A DNA stretch of 13,071 nt from Flavobacteriales bacterium (lineage in GTDB: Bacteria; Bacteroidota; Bacteroidia; Flavobacteriales_D; Crocinitomicaceae). Every line of letters begins with the position of its first letter. The first letter of the stretch is position 1. The translations under genes were made by a program, and so were the position numbers. The stretch spans positions 1 to 13,071 of the forward strand of contig CANHBA010000054.1 of NCBI GenBank assembly GCA_947458985.1. The letters are read 5' to 3'. This document shows positions 1 to 7,858 of the stretch, in pieces. The notes beneath the pieces were generated by a model, which worked only from the letters and a program-made list of their open reading frames with translations, was not told the DNA's origin and did not search any database.

Positions 1-408
1 AACGGAGTCCATGACGAAGTCAACTGCAACTCCGGTGAGGCGTTGTTGTTCTTCCATTGAAATCCCCAATTTTTTCATGGTTTCTTTCATTTCTGGATCG
101 ACGTCGTCCCAGGATTCGTATTTTTTGGTTTGTTTAGGAGCAGAGTAGTAGGAGATGGCCTGAAAATCGGGCTTTTGATATTGCACATGTGCCCATTCGG
201 GTTCTGTCATTTCTTGCCAAATAGCAAAAGCTTTGAGGCGGTAGTTAAGCAACCACTCAGGCTCATTTTTCTTGAAGGAAATAAGGCGAATGATGTCTTC
301 GTTTAGGCCAATAGGAACGGTGTCAGCCTCGATGTCAGTGACAAAACCAAATTTATATTCTTGGTTTTCGAGGTCTTTGGCGAGTTCGTTTTCAGTATAG
401 TTTGACAT
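1..408 (-). CDS. sufB: Fe-S cluster assembly protein SufB, N-terminal part (cut by window edge)
   Basis: SufB is the scaffold subunit of the SufBCD complex, which assembles iron-sulfur clusters in the cytoplasm. I translated this stretch by hand; the frame is open from the ATG at 406-408 to base 1 and gives 136 residues, roughly the first quarter to third of a protein that is usually about 480 residues. The visible part has the typical SufB start: an acidic N-terminus, a KFGFVTDIE stretch (about residues 19-27), then NEDIIRLIS and EPEWLLNYRLKAF (about 49-61), and later a YYSAPKQ segment. The start lies 2 bases after the stop of sufA, so the two are almost certainly co-transcribed in the order sufA-sufB. 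The C-terminal beta-helix and the rest of the operon lie outside the window. Identification rests on remembered family sequence, not a search. Confidence 0.92.
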   Translation of the reverse strand, partial: MSNYTENELAKDLENQEYKFGFVTDIEADTVPIGLNEDIIRLISFKKNEPEWLLNYRLKAFAIWQEMTEPEWAHVQYQKPDFQAISYYSAPKQTKKYESWDDVDPEMKETMKKLGISMEEQQRLTGVAVDFVMDSV

Positions 409-410
409 CT

Positions 411-734
411 TTATACGGAAAAGGATTCACCACAACCACATGTTCTATCTGCGTTCGGATTTTGAAAAACAAATCCTTTACCATTGAGACCTCCTGAAAA
501 ATCGAGGGTAGTACCTACTAAATAGAGGTAACTTTTTTTATCGACAACAACTTTAACACCGTTGTTTTCAAAGGACATATCGCCTTCGTGTTCTTCGTTG
601 TCAAAAGTAAGTTGGTACATAAGGCCTGAGCATCCTCCGCCCTGAACACCTACTCGGATAAAATAGCCAATTTTTTGTTCGTCTTCCATGAGGCGAATCG
701 ATTGTTTTTTGGCAGCATCTGTTACGGTTAACAT
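411..734 (-). CDS. sufA: HesB/IscA-family A-type Fe-S carrier, SufA-like
   Basis: A-type carriers accept nascent iron-sulfur clusters and pass them to target proteins in the cytoplasm. The 107-residue length is standard for the family. The three conserved cysteines are present: C35 in GGGCSGLMY and C99 and C101 in the C-terminal CGCGESF motif. The fold landmarks YFIRVGVQGGG (from about residue 24) and LDFSGGLNGKGFVFQNPNA (about 77-95) are also typical. It is the first gene of a minus-strand unit followed 2 bases later by sufB, which supports the name SufA rather than IscA or ErpA. A Bacteroidota-type promoter lies about 50 bases upstream of the ATG. No abnormal residues were seen. Confidence 0.93.
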   Translation of the reverse strand: MLTVTDAAKKQSIRLMEDEQKIGYFIRVGVQGGGCSGLMYQLTFDNEEHEGDMSFENNGVKVVVDKKSYLYLVGTTLDFSGGLNGKGFVFQNPNADRTCGCGESFSV

Positions 735-780
735 TTCGTTTTTATTTAGATTAATTATAAATAAAACACTTTGTTTGCTG

Positions 781-808
781 CAAATTTACCACTTTAATGG
801 TATTGCAA
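781..808 (-). promoter_or_regulatory. Bacteroidota-type promoter for sufAB
   Basis: On the minus strand, TTG at 808-806 is followed by a 17-base spacer and then TAAATTTG at 788-781. This matches the Bacteroidota housekeeping consensus (TTG, 17-23 bases, TAnnTTTG at about -7). Transcription would begin near 776, leaving a leader of about 40 bases before the sufA ATG at 734. The whole gap between sufA and the divergent gene at 932 is 197 bases and holds nothing else I can support apart from a weaker candidate on the plus strand. I saw no convincing operator for an iron or redox regulator. Confidence 0.7.
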
Positions 809-865
809 CCAAAGAATTGAACAAAGAAATTGTGTGCTTGTTTGTCTTTTGGCTGATTTTTTCAC

Positions 866-891
866 TTGACATTTTAGCGATTTTAAATTTA
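866..891 (+). promoter_or_regulatory. Weak candidate promoter for the NIDO-domain protein
   Basis: TTG at 866-868 is followed, after 15 bases, by TAAATTTA at 884-891. This differs from the Bacteroidota TAnnTTTG box at the last base and the spacer is 2 bases short. The position fits a leader of about 30 bases before the ATG at 932. The region is very AT-rich, so a chance match is quite possible. Confidence 0.25.
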
Positions 892-931
892 TTGACTTAA
901 TTTCATACCCAACTCATTAAAAAACAACGCC

Positions 932-2356
932 ATGCGTATACTTTATCTTTTCTGCAGTTTGTTTATTCTCCAAATGGTAAGCGCTCAAAAGTTAGTGATA
1001 GACTCCAAGCAATATCAAGCACTTAAACAAAACAATGCCCTTGCTGGCGCTGAAGTTATTGCACCCAACTCGGAAGTTGGAACGCAACATTACACTGGCC
1101 CTCAAGGTCAAAAAACGGGTTTGTGCGACTGCCTTATACCCTTAGATTCTACTTTTCAATTGGCCATGTTACCAAACGACGACAACTATTCAAACATTAT
1201 TCCATTGCCATTTAACTTTAGCTTTTACGGCACCAATTACGACAGCCTGTACATCAATAACAACGGAAATATATCATTCTCACAACCTTATTCTACTTTC
1301 ACCGCTTACTCGTTTCCCGACCCTACTTTCAATATGATTGCTCCATTTTGGGCAGATGTAGATACCAGGTCTACAAATGGCGGCAACGTTTGGTACAAAT
1401 TGAATCCACATTCTTTAGTTATTGTTTGGGACCACGTTGGTTATTTTTCCATGATGGAAGACAAACTCAATACCTTCCAATTGATCATTTCTGATGGCCT
1501 AGACACTCTGATTCCAAACAGCAACAATGTTTCTTTCTGTTATGGGGATATGCAATGGACAAGTGGCTCAGCTTCAGGTGGCTTCAACGGATTTGGTGGC
1601 TCACCTGCTACTGTAGGCGTAAATATTGGCAATGGCATCAATTATTTCCAAGTAGGACAATTTGATGCTCCTGGTGTTGCTTTTGACGGCCCTTATAGTG
1701 CAAATGACGGTGTTGATTTTTTAGATGGGCAAGAAATTTATTTTGACTTGGCCAACACCAATTCAAACATTCCACCTCTTGTCATGAGTAGCGGCATCTG
1801 CGATACCATTGACGTGTATACCGGCGACACCTTAAAAAGCTTGAATGCCGTAGATTTCTCAATTGGCATCAGTACTCCTGAAATAGGTCAACTACTAACC
1901 ACAAACATAACTTGTGACGAACCAACAGCACTCTCTTACCTCACCAACAGCGTCAGCAATGAGTTCACCGGATTCGACCTCACTTTTGATGCAACGGGGG
2001 TGCAACCTGGCTTGTATCATGTTCAAATTGAAACCACTGACAACGGTACACCAGCTCAAACGGTAACGAAAAGCATCCCTATTCGGGTTGTTTACGATGC
2101 GAATCTTGCAGGTATAAATGACATAGATTTTACTTCAATCGAAGTGTATCCGAACCCAACTTCCGAAACAATCCAAATAAAAGGCCTTCAGGCCAATGAT
2201 CTGCTAGAATTATTTGATGCATCTGGCAAATTGATCCAAGCATTTAAGGCTACAAATACGCTCGAACAATTGACTTTGCCACAGGTTGGTTTCTATATCT
2301 TGAAATGTTCAAGCAATAGCAAACCTCAAAGCGTCCTTAAATTACAGCGCATATAA
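932..2356 (+). CDS. Secreted NIDO-domain protein with T9SS type A sorting domain
   Basis: The 474-residue protein starts with a clear signal peptide (hydrophobic core, likely cleavage after VSA at about residue 18). Residues about 70-275 resemble a nidogen-like (NIDO) domain: PLPFNFSFYG and DSLYINNNGNISF, then IAPFWADVDTR, GNVWYKL, VIVWDHVGYF and NTFQLIISDG, ending near DFLDGQEIYFDL. A beta-rich linker follows. The last 75 or so residues are a type A T9SS sorting domain, with VYPNPTSETIQIKG followed by LELFDASGKLI and GFYILKCSSN. The protein should therefore cross the outer membrane by T9SS and be released or anchored at the surface. NIDO domains occur in extracellular adhesion proteins; a binding role is inference and no enzyme motif was seen. 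The next gene, 40 bases downstream on the same strand, also encodes an exported protein. Confidence 0.85.
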   Translation: MRILYLFCSLFILQMVSAQKLVIDSKQYQALKQNNALAGAEVIAPNSEVGTQHYTGPQGQKTGLCDCLIPLDSTFQLAMLPNDDNYSNIIPLPFNFSFYGTNYDSLYINNNGNISFSQPYSTFTAYSFPDPTFNMIAPFWADVDTRSTNGGNVWYKLNPHSLVIVWDHVGYFSMMEDKLNTFQLIISDGLDTLIPNSNNVSFCYGDMQWTSGSASGGFNGFGGSPATVGVNIGNGINYFQVGQFDAPGVAFDGPYSANDGVDFLDGQEIYFDLANTNSNIPPLVMSSGICDTIDVYTGDTLKSLNAVDFSIGISTPEIGQLLTTNITCDEPTALSYLTNSVSNEFTGFDLTFDATGVQPGLYHVQIETTDNGTPAQTVTKSIPIRVVYDANLAGINDIDFTSIEVYPNPTSETIQIKGLQANDLLELFDASGKLIQAFKATNTLEQLTLPQVGFYILKCSSNSKPQSVLKLQRI

Positions 2357-2396
2357 GAAAGCCGCTTCTTTGGTGTTTTCTGTGTATTTTTAGCCG

Positions 2397-3341
2397 ATGA
2401 AAAGTATTGTTTTCTTAGGCCTAATTGCCTTTTTTTGGTCGGCTAAAACCTATGCACAAAATTCTCAAACCAATTACAAGACCAAATACGTCTTTGTGCT
2501 GGTTATTGATGGCCCCCGCTATTCCGAAACCTACGGCGAACCAACTTGTAAATACAGCCCACTTCTTTGCGATTCACTCAAGAAAGAAGGTACATTTTAT
2601 GCCGATTTCAGAAATAATGGCCCAACTTATACCGTTCCGGGTCATACCGCAATCGTAACAGGTACTTATCAGCGCATCTCAAATTCGGGTACGGCCTTGC
2701 CGAAACAACCCAATATTTTTCAGTATTATTTGCAAGCAAGTGGCAAAGATTCCTCTGCGGCATATGTTGTGGCAAGTAAGGGCAAACTAGATGTGTTGGT
2801 CAATACCTCACACAAAAAATGGCACAATCAGTTTGTAGCACCAACCTATTGCGGCCCCAACGGCAATGGCTTGGGTTACGGCCGCGACGACAAAACTTTT
2901 GCCAAAGTAACAGAGTTGGTCCAGAGTGCAAACCCGCCTCAGCTTATGCTCATTAATCTGTTGGCCGTTGATGTCTACGGACATGCCAACAACTGGGACA
3001 AATACCTGGAGTCCATTACGCAATCGGATCAGTACGCCGCCAAACTTTGGCAGATGATACAAGATAATCCTGTTTTGCGTGATCAAACTACTTTAATGAT
3101 TACCAATGACCACGGCCGACATTTAGATGGTGTGCGCTCTGGTTTTGTGAATCATGGTTGCCGCTGTGAGGGTTGCCGCCATATTTCCCTGTTGGTGTTG
3201 GGGCCGGACACCCCGAAAGGTGTTGAGGTGAGCGAAGAAGCCGAAATGATAGACATCTCTACAACAATTGCGGAAATTTTGCATTTTGAGATGCCAACCA
3301 GCAAAGGATCTAACCTCCGCGCTGCCTTTCCAAAGAAATAA
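2397..3341 (+). CDS. Exported alkaline phosphatase/phosphodiesterase-superfamily enzyme
   Basis: A signal peptide (residues 1-20, cleavage likely after TYA) precedes a compact alkaline-phosphatase-superfamily domain. Predicted two-metal ligands are all visible: D38 in VLVIDGPR, nucleophile T79 in PTYTVPGHTAIVTG, D192 and H196 in VDVYGH, D238 and H239 in NDHGRH, and H253 in FVNHG. The PTYTVPGH segment resembles the nucleophile region of PafA and nucleotide pyrophosphatase/phosphodiesterases. At 314 residues it is much shorter than PafA-type phosphatases (about 550), so the substrate-specifying insert is reduced or missing. The substrate cannot be deduced: a phosphomonoester, phosphodiester or sulfate ester is possible. 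A cysteine cluster (C255, C257, C260) follows the last metal ligand directly. The protein has no T9SS tail, so the periplasm is the likely location. It may be co-transcribed with the NIDO-domain gene 40 bases upstream. Confidence 0.8.
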   Translation: MKSIVFLGLIAFFWSAKTYAQNSQTNYKTKYVFVLVIDGPRYSETYGEPTCKYSPLLCDSLKKEGTFYADFRNNGPTYTVPGHTAIVTGTYQRISNSGTALPKQPNIFQYYLQASGKDSSAAYVVASKGKLDVLVNTSHKKWHNQFVAPTYCGPNGNGLGYGRDDKTFAKVTELVQSANPPQLMLINLLAVDVYGHANNWDKYLESITQSDQYAAKLWQMIQDNPVLRDQTTLMITNDHGRHLDGVRSGFVNHGCRCEGCRHISLLVLGPDTPKGVEVSEEAEMIDISTTIAEILHFEMPTSKGSNLRAAFPKK

Positions 3342-3352
3342 GCGAGCGTTCT

Positions 3353-3369
3353 GATCTTTAGTAAAGATC
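3353..3369. terminator. Palindrome between convergent genes, possible bidirectional terminator
   Basis: GATCTTTA at 3353-3360 and TAAAGATC at 3362-3369 form a perfect inverted repeat around a single G. In RNA a 6-base stem with a 5-base loop is more realistic. It lies between the convergent phosphatase and hutU genes and includes the hutU stop codon (3358-3360). There is no strong T-run on either side, so termination is only inferred from position. Confidence 0.4.
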
Positions 3370-5358
3370 GTCTAGCAATTGATCGTCAACCAAATTTGGA
3401 AGCGTTACTTTCAAAAGTGGTTCTGCTTCCATGGCACGTTTGATGGCAAAAATGGCGTTTTCATTGCGTGCCCAGTTGCGTCTAGCAATGCCATTATTGA
3501 CATCCCAATGCAACATGCTCGTGAGGTTGCGCTGTGCTTGTTCGGAGCCGTCCAATAACATTCCAAAACCGCCATTAATGACCTCGCCCCAGCCAACGCC
3601 GCCGCCGTTGTGGATACTCACCCAAGTGGCGCCTCTAAAGCTGTCTCCAATCACGTTTTGAATGGCCATGTCTGCGGTAAAGCGCGAGCCGTCGTAGATA
3701 TTCGATGTTTCTCGGTATGGCGAATCGGTACCCGATACATCATGGTGGTCGCGACCTAAGACAACAGGTCCAATTTCGCCGCGGGCAATGGCTTCATTAA
3801 AGGCAGCGGCTATGCGCATGCGGCCTTCTGCATCGGCATATAAAATACGTGCTTGTGAACCAACGACCAATTTATTTTCTTGCGCCCCTTTGATCCATTG
3901 AATGTTGTCAGCCATTTGCTGTTGGATCTCTTCTGGGCATTCTTGCATCATTTTCTCAAGAACCGCACAAGCAATGGCATCTGTTTTTTCGAGGTCGAGC
4001 GGGTCTCCGCTGGCACAAACCCAACGGAAGGGCCCAAAACCAAAGTCAAAGCACATTGGCCCGAGAATATCTTGAACGTATGATGGATATTTGAAGTCGA
4101 TGTGGTTGGGAGCCATGACATCGCCACCTGCTCTTGAAGACTCTAGTAAAAAGGCGTTGCCGTAGTCGAAGAAATACGTACCGCGGTCGGTATGTTTGTT
4201 TACTGCAGCGGCATGGCGTCTCAAACTTTCTTGAACATAAGTTTTGAATAATTCAGGATCATTGGCCATAAGGTAGTTGGCCTGATCGAAGTCTAGACCA
4301 GCAGGGTAATAACCACCTGCCCAAGGATTGTGCAGGGAGGTTTGATCAGAACCGAGGTCAACATGAACGCCCGTTTCGTCGAACTTTTCCCAGACGTCGA
4401 CTACATTGCCGAGGTAAGCAATAGAAACCACCTCTTTGGAAGCTTGCGCCTTTTTTACTCTTGCTACCAACACATCTAAATCAGTGATGATTTCATCGAC
4501 CCAGCCTTGTTCGTGTCTGGTATGCGCTGCTTTAGGATTCACTTCGGCAGTAACAGAAATAACACCGGCAATGTTGCCCGCTTTTGGTTGCGCTCCAGAC
4601 ATGCCGCCCAAACCTGCGGTTAAAAATAACTTTCCTTTGATATCGTCGCGGTTTTTAGCCATGCGGCGCACGGCATTCAGAACTGTGATGGTGGTGCCAT
4701 GAACAATTCCTTGTGGCCCGATATACATATATGAACCTGCGGTCATTTGGCCGTATTGCGTAACGCCAAGTGCATTGAATTTTTCCCAGTCGTCTGGCTT
4801 GGAATAATTTGGAATCATCATGCCGTTTGTTACCACTACGCGTGGCGCATTCGGATGCGATGGAAACAAGCCCATTGGGTGCCCTGAGTACATCACGAGT
4901 GTTTGTTCGTCTGTCATTTCAGACAAGTACTGCATGACCAAGCGGTATTGAACCCAGTTTTGAAAAACTGCACCGTTTCCGCCGTAGGTAATGAGTTCGT
5001 GTGGGTGTTGGGCTACGCGATGATCAAGATTGTTTTGTATCATGAGCATGATGGCCTTGGCCTGCTCTGACTTACCAGGGTATTCATGAATTGGCCGTGC
5101 AAATATGGGATGTTCCGGCATAAAGCGGTACATATAAACGCGTCCGTATTGTGCGAGTTCATGCGCAAATTCTTTGGCGAGAACAGCATGTTGAGCTTTC
5201 GGAAAATACCGCAAGGCATTGGCAATAGCCAATTTTTTCTCAGTTGGGCTTAAGATTTCTTTGCGCTTGGGCGCGTGATTGACTTGCGCATCCCAAACTT
5301 TAGGAGTTGGAAGTTCTTGAGGAATTCCTTGCTTGATTTCGTCGGCAAAACTGATCAT
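3358..5358 (-). CDS. hutU: Urocanate hydratase (EC 4.2.1.49), long form
   Basis: Urocanate hydratase converts urocanate to 4-imidazolone-5-propanoate, the second step of histidine degradation, with a tightly bound NAD+. The 666-residue protein carries the expected landmarks: ITYGGNGAVFQNW (about 123-135), YSGHPMGLFPS (157-167), GQMTAGSYMYIGPQGIVHGT (203-222), and the NAD-binding glycine-rich LTAGLGGMSGAQPKAGNIAG (246-265). The likely catalytic cysteine is C436 in GPMCFDFGFGPFRW, aligned with the active-site Cys of Pseudomonas HutU. RWVCASGDPLDL and SIHNGGGVGWGEVINGG (581-597) are also typical. Many bacterial HutU proteins are about 555 residues; this belongs to the longer, eukaryote-like clade common in Bacteroidota. 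No hutH, hutI or hutG lies in the window. A promoter-like box sits just upstream, so it may be transcribed separately from the surface-protein gene 31 bases before it. Confidence 0.97.
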   Translation of the reverse strand: MISFADEIKQGIPQELPTPKVWDAQVNHAPKRKEILSPTEKKLAIANALRYFPKAQHAVLAKEFAHELAQYGRVYMYRFMPEHPIFARPIHEYPGKSEQAKAIMLMIQNNLDHRVAQHPHELITYGGNGAVFQNWVQYRLVMQYLSEMTDEQTLVMYSGHPMGLFPSHPNAPRVVVTNGMMIPNYSKPDDWEKFNALGVTQYGQMTAGSYMYIGPQGIVHGTTITVLNAVRRMAKNRDDIKGKLFLTAGLGGMSGAQPKAGNIAGVISVTAEVNPKAAHTRHEQGWVDEIITDLDVLVARVKKAQASKEVVSIAYLGNVVDVWEKFDETGVHVDLGSDQTSLHNPWAGGYYPAGLDFDQANYLMANDPELFKTYVQESLRRHAAAVNKHTDRGTYFFDYGNAFLLESSRAGGDVMAPNHIDFKYPSYVQDILGPMCFDFGFGPFRWVCASGDPLDLEKTDAIACAVLEKMMQECPEEIQQQMADNIQWIKGAQENKLVVGSQARILYADAEGRMRIAAAFNEAIARGEIGPVVLGRDHHDVSGTDSPYRETSNIYDGSRFTADMAIQNVIGDSFRGATWVSIHNGGGVGWGEVINGGFGMLLDGSEQAQRNLTSMLHWDVNNGIARRNWARNENAIFAIKRAMEAEPLLKVTLPNLVDDQLLDDLY

Positions 5359-5374
5359 TGGTATGGTTTTGCCA

Positions 5375-5410
5375 CAAAAATAAGCAATGTTAGTACTTCA
5401 GCACGACAAA
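5375..5410 (-). promoter_or_regulatory. Candidate promoter for hutU
   Basis: On the minus strand TATTTTTG at 5382-5375 is a perfect match to the Bacteroidota TAnnTTTG box. It lies in the 31-base gap between the stop of the upstream gene and the hutU ATG, giving a leader of about 12 bases. The best upstream element, TTTG at 5410-5407, is 24 bases away, just beyond the usual 17-23, and falls inside the last codons of the upstream gene. The match suggests that hutU can be transcribed on its own. Confidence 0.45.
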
Positions 5411-7858
5411 TCCGTGTTTTTGAAGCTCAATTCCGCCATCGAGGGTAGCATCTATGCGGTAAAAGTAGGTGCCTTCTTCTACGATTTCGCCAGAAGTGGT
5501 TTTGCCGTACCATTTTTCAGCCGGATTGGTGTATTCAAAAATAACGTTGCCCCAGCGGTTGAGGATAGTACAATTAAACGACGAAATACCTTCATAATTC
5601 ACAAAGAATGCTTCGTTACCAGTCTGAGAAGACAACACTACGATATTTGGCGCAGTGATATCGCAAGGTTTGTAAGTAATGTTGGCTGTGTCGCTGATGG
5701 TATTACAAGAATTTTGAGCGGTGTAGATGTAATTGCCAGCTTCTGTAGCTAATCTTGGTACTTCAGTGCTGCCATCCCACCATTGACCATTAATTGGCGG
5801 GCTGTAGCCGCTTTGCAGTGGTGGAGTATTGATGACATATGGGTTGAGCCACAAGTTGGCACCTTGGCAAATGGCTGAATCTAGAATAGCCGCATATACA
5901 TAAGGCATGAATTCTATGCTAGCTGATACGGTATCCTGACAGGCGTTGTCTATAAAAAACACAGGGAACACACCTCCCATGTTGTAGGTCATGACCTCGG
6001 GGTTATTGACCAAGTTGTTAGGAATAAAATGAACAGCTGTATCTAATGCAAACCACTGTCCACCCGCATAGGCCTCAGTGTTGTTTACAAAGTAGTTGTA
6101 GTTGCAAACAGCTGTATCAGAAAAGATAGTAGGGCGCGGTAAAACAACAAATGAAACAGTGGTGTCGTAATTACAACCAAAGTTGTCGGTAACGTTGTAG
6201 GTATAGTTAGTGATACCTGCTACACTTGGCTGTATCACGATAAGGGTATCGTTTTGTCCGGAGATGATGGTGGGGTCAGCTGCCCAGCTTTCAGTCACAA
6301 TGTAATTTTGATAGCCTTCACTTTCTGGATAAAGGGAGGCATTAAAGTAGATTCCCCAGGAAAATATATAACCGTCGTCAATGCCTTGGTTGTCCTGCAC
6401 GGAGATGGTCCAGTTGCCGTTGATTGGGCAACCAGCAAACTGATTGAAATCACCGTCAGGTAGGTAAACGCCGTTTGGATTCATGGAAGGGAAACCGTAA
6501 TCGTTGATGATGGTGTTGCCTGCGGCATTTTCAGCACAAATGGTATTGAATGTGTTGTTGGTCGTTGAGAAGCAGTAAGTCCAGACAGGAGAACCTGGGT
6601 TGCCACCATCGATATCGGTGTCATTGCCTAAGAAAGTACTGATGCCATTGCCACAGCCCCCTGGCACGAGCTCGGACCAACCAAATGGTGTTTGGTTGTA
6701 GGCATTCATCAAAGAAACGGTTGTTCCGTTCGGACAGGTTAAGGCAATTTCGATATCGCCAATGTAGGAGTGTTCGATATCCAAACAAATTTGTTCGATA
6801 TCGGCCCCAGAAGTAATAACAGCTGTAGAGTCAAAGCCTGACATTGGAATATCGGTTTGATACATTTGCCCCGCGCCATCTGGAAGGAAGGTGAGGCCAG
6901 CGAAGGTTCCGCCGATTTGGAAGGTTCCGCCGGGGATTTCAATACCGACGGTGTCTTGTGCTGTAACACCACCCACCAAATAAGAATTTTGACCCAAACA
7001 TACGGTGTCTTCTAGCGGCCCTGTACCGGCAAAAATGGGTGGAATTGATACACGGATTTTGAAGTTCGAGTGAATTGTTTGCGGAAACTGATCGGTTACA
7101 GCGAGGTCGACGTAGTAGCCTGTATTTGCATTTGGCGAAAACCAGATTTGGTCGCCAGTGAATTGGCCTACGCCTCCGATTGTCCAGGTAAAGGTACAGT
7201 TGTTGTTGGTTTGCGAATAGCCCGTATTGGTGTTTTCTAAAGAATACGGAAAACCAGGCAAGGCTTTGAGTAAAACGCTGTCACCTGGGCAAAGATCTAC
7301 AAAACCGGTATCGATAGGGTTCATGATGTTGCTGCCGCCACCATTTTTGAATGCTTCTACATGGGCAACAATAGGTTGAGGCGGATTGCCACAGGCCACA
7401 TTGGCTACCCAGCCAGTGCCTTCATTGGCACCGTTTGATTTGAAGCGCAAAGTAAGACAGCCCGTTGGATTGTTCCAAGATGCTTGAGCAAAAAGCCCAA
7501 CAGGGTTGGTTCCGCTATTGTAAGCACCTAGCAATGGAGCCGAAGTAGTAGGGCCATCGTAGATGTAAAGGGTGTCTGTAGGATGTACATCCCATTCAAA
7601 GCCGATGTTGGTGGCAAACGCAATTGAAACTTTAGAACCTTGTGTGAGGTCAGGACAAAGTACTAAGGTTTCGTTCATGTTGGGCGTGTAGTTGCCTGTG
7701 CCATCGATGAAGTTAGTGCCTCCAGTAGGAACAATGCCGGCACAGTTGAGCGGGTTGGTAGTGTTGTAGTCTGGACCCGTTAAAGTGAGGGTAACTTGCG
7801 CATGAAGCGAAGAAATGAACGCAAATAAGAAAAGTGTTGAGCGTAGAATTAGTTTCAT
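5390..7858 (-). CDS. Large secreted CUB plus P-domain protein with T9SS type B sorting domain
   Basis: This 822-residue protein begins with a signal peptide (residues 1-20, cleavage after LHA). Residues about 39-156 look like a CUB domain, with DTLYIYDGPTTSAPLLG followed by LTLRFKSNGANEGTGWVANV and paired cysteines. Residues about 340-505 resemble a proprotein-convertase P domain: ICLDIEHSYIGDIEIALTCP, then FAGCPINGNWTISVQDN and DDGYIFSWGIYF. Immunoglobulin- or PKD-like strands lie between and after these. The last 85 or so residues are a gliding-motility-associated (type B) T9SS sorting domain, with LNRWGNVIFEY and EEGTYFYRID. The protein should be exported by T9SS and held on the cell surface. 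No protease or glycosidase motif was seen, so adhesion or matrix binding is the likeliest role, by inference. Its start overlaps the stop of the small gene before it by 4 bases (ATGA), which suggests coupled translation. Confidence 0.87.
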   Translation of the reverse strand: MKLILRSTLFLFAFISSLHAQVTLTLTGPDYNTTNPLNCAGIVPTGGTNFIDGTGNYTPNMNETLVLCPDLTQGSKVSIAFATNIGFEWDVHPTDTLYIYDGPTTSAPLLGAYNSGTNPVGLFAQASWNNPTGCLTLRFKSNGANEGTGWVANVACGNPPQPIVAHVEAFKNGGGSNIMNPIDTGFVDLCPGDSVLLKALPGFPYSLENTNTGYSQTNNNCTFTWTIGGVGQFTGDQIWFSPNANTGYYVDLAVTDQFPQTIHSNFKIRVSIPPIFAGTGPLEDTVCLGQNSYLVGGVTAQDTVGIEIPGGTFQIGGTFAGLTFLPDGAGQMYQTDIPMSGFDSTAVITSGADIEQICLDIEHSYIGDIEIALTCPNGTTVSLMNAYNQTPFGWSELVPGGCGNGISTFLGNDTDIDGGNPGSPVWTYCFSTTNNTFNTICAENAAGNTIINDYGFPSMNPNGVYLPDGDFNQFAGCPINGNWTISVQDNQGIDDGYIFSWGIYFNASLYPESEGYQNYIVTESWAADPTIISGQNDTLIVIQPSVAGITNYTYNVTDNFGCNYDTTVSFVVLPRPTIFSDTAVCNYNYFVNNTEAYAGGQWFALDTAVHFIPNNLVNNPEVMTYNMGGVFPVFFIDNACQDTVSASIEFMPYVYAAILDSAICQGANLWLNPYVINTPPLQSGYSPPINGQWWDGSTEVPRLATEAGNYIYTAQNSCNTISDTANITYKPCDITAPNIVVLSSQTGNEAFFVNYEGISSFNCTILNRWGNVIFEYTNPAEKWYGKTTSGEIVEEGTYFYRIDATLDGGIELQKHGFVVLKY

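Noticed and set aside
688..900. Open frame of 70 codons on the plus strand with a hydrophobic C-terminus
   Set aside because: It begins inside sufA on the opposite strand and runs through the AT-rich promoter gap; the suf promoter and the low-complexity composition explain it better.
2355..2370. Short AAGAA/TTCTT inverted repeat followed by T-rich sequence after the NIDO-domain gene, considered as a terminator
   Set aside because: The stem is only 5 A-T-rich pairs and the T-run is interrupted; too weak to call.
2370..2392. TTG followed by TATTTTTA, considered as a promoter for the phosphatase-like gene
   Set aside because: The spacer is 12 bases, well short of 17-23, and the second box lacks the final G.
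3431..5225. Several open frames of 60-90 codons on both strands across hutU
   Set aside because: All overlap a full-length, motif-complete urocanate hydratase and have no recognisable features; they are shadows.
6902..6932. Two exact 13-base copies spaced 18 bases apart, encoding a repeated GGTF
   Set aside because: Only two copies, in frame, within a glycine-rich beta segment of the large surface protein; consistent with a local codon repeat and not a mobile or regulatory element.
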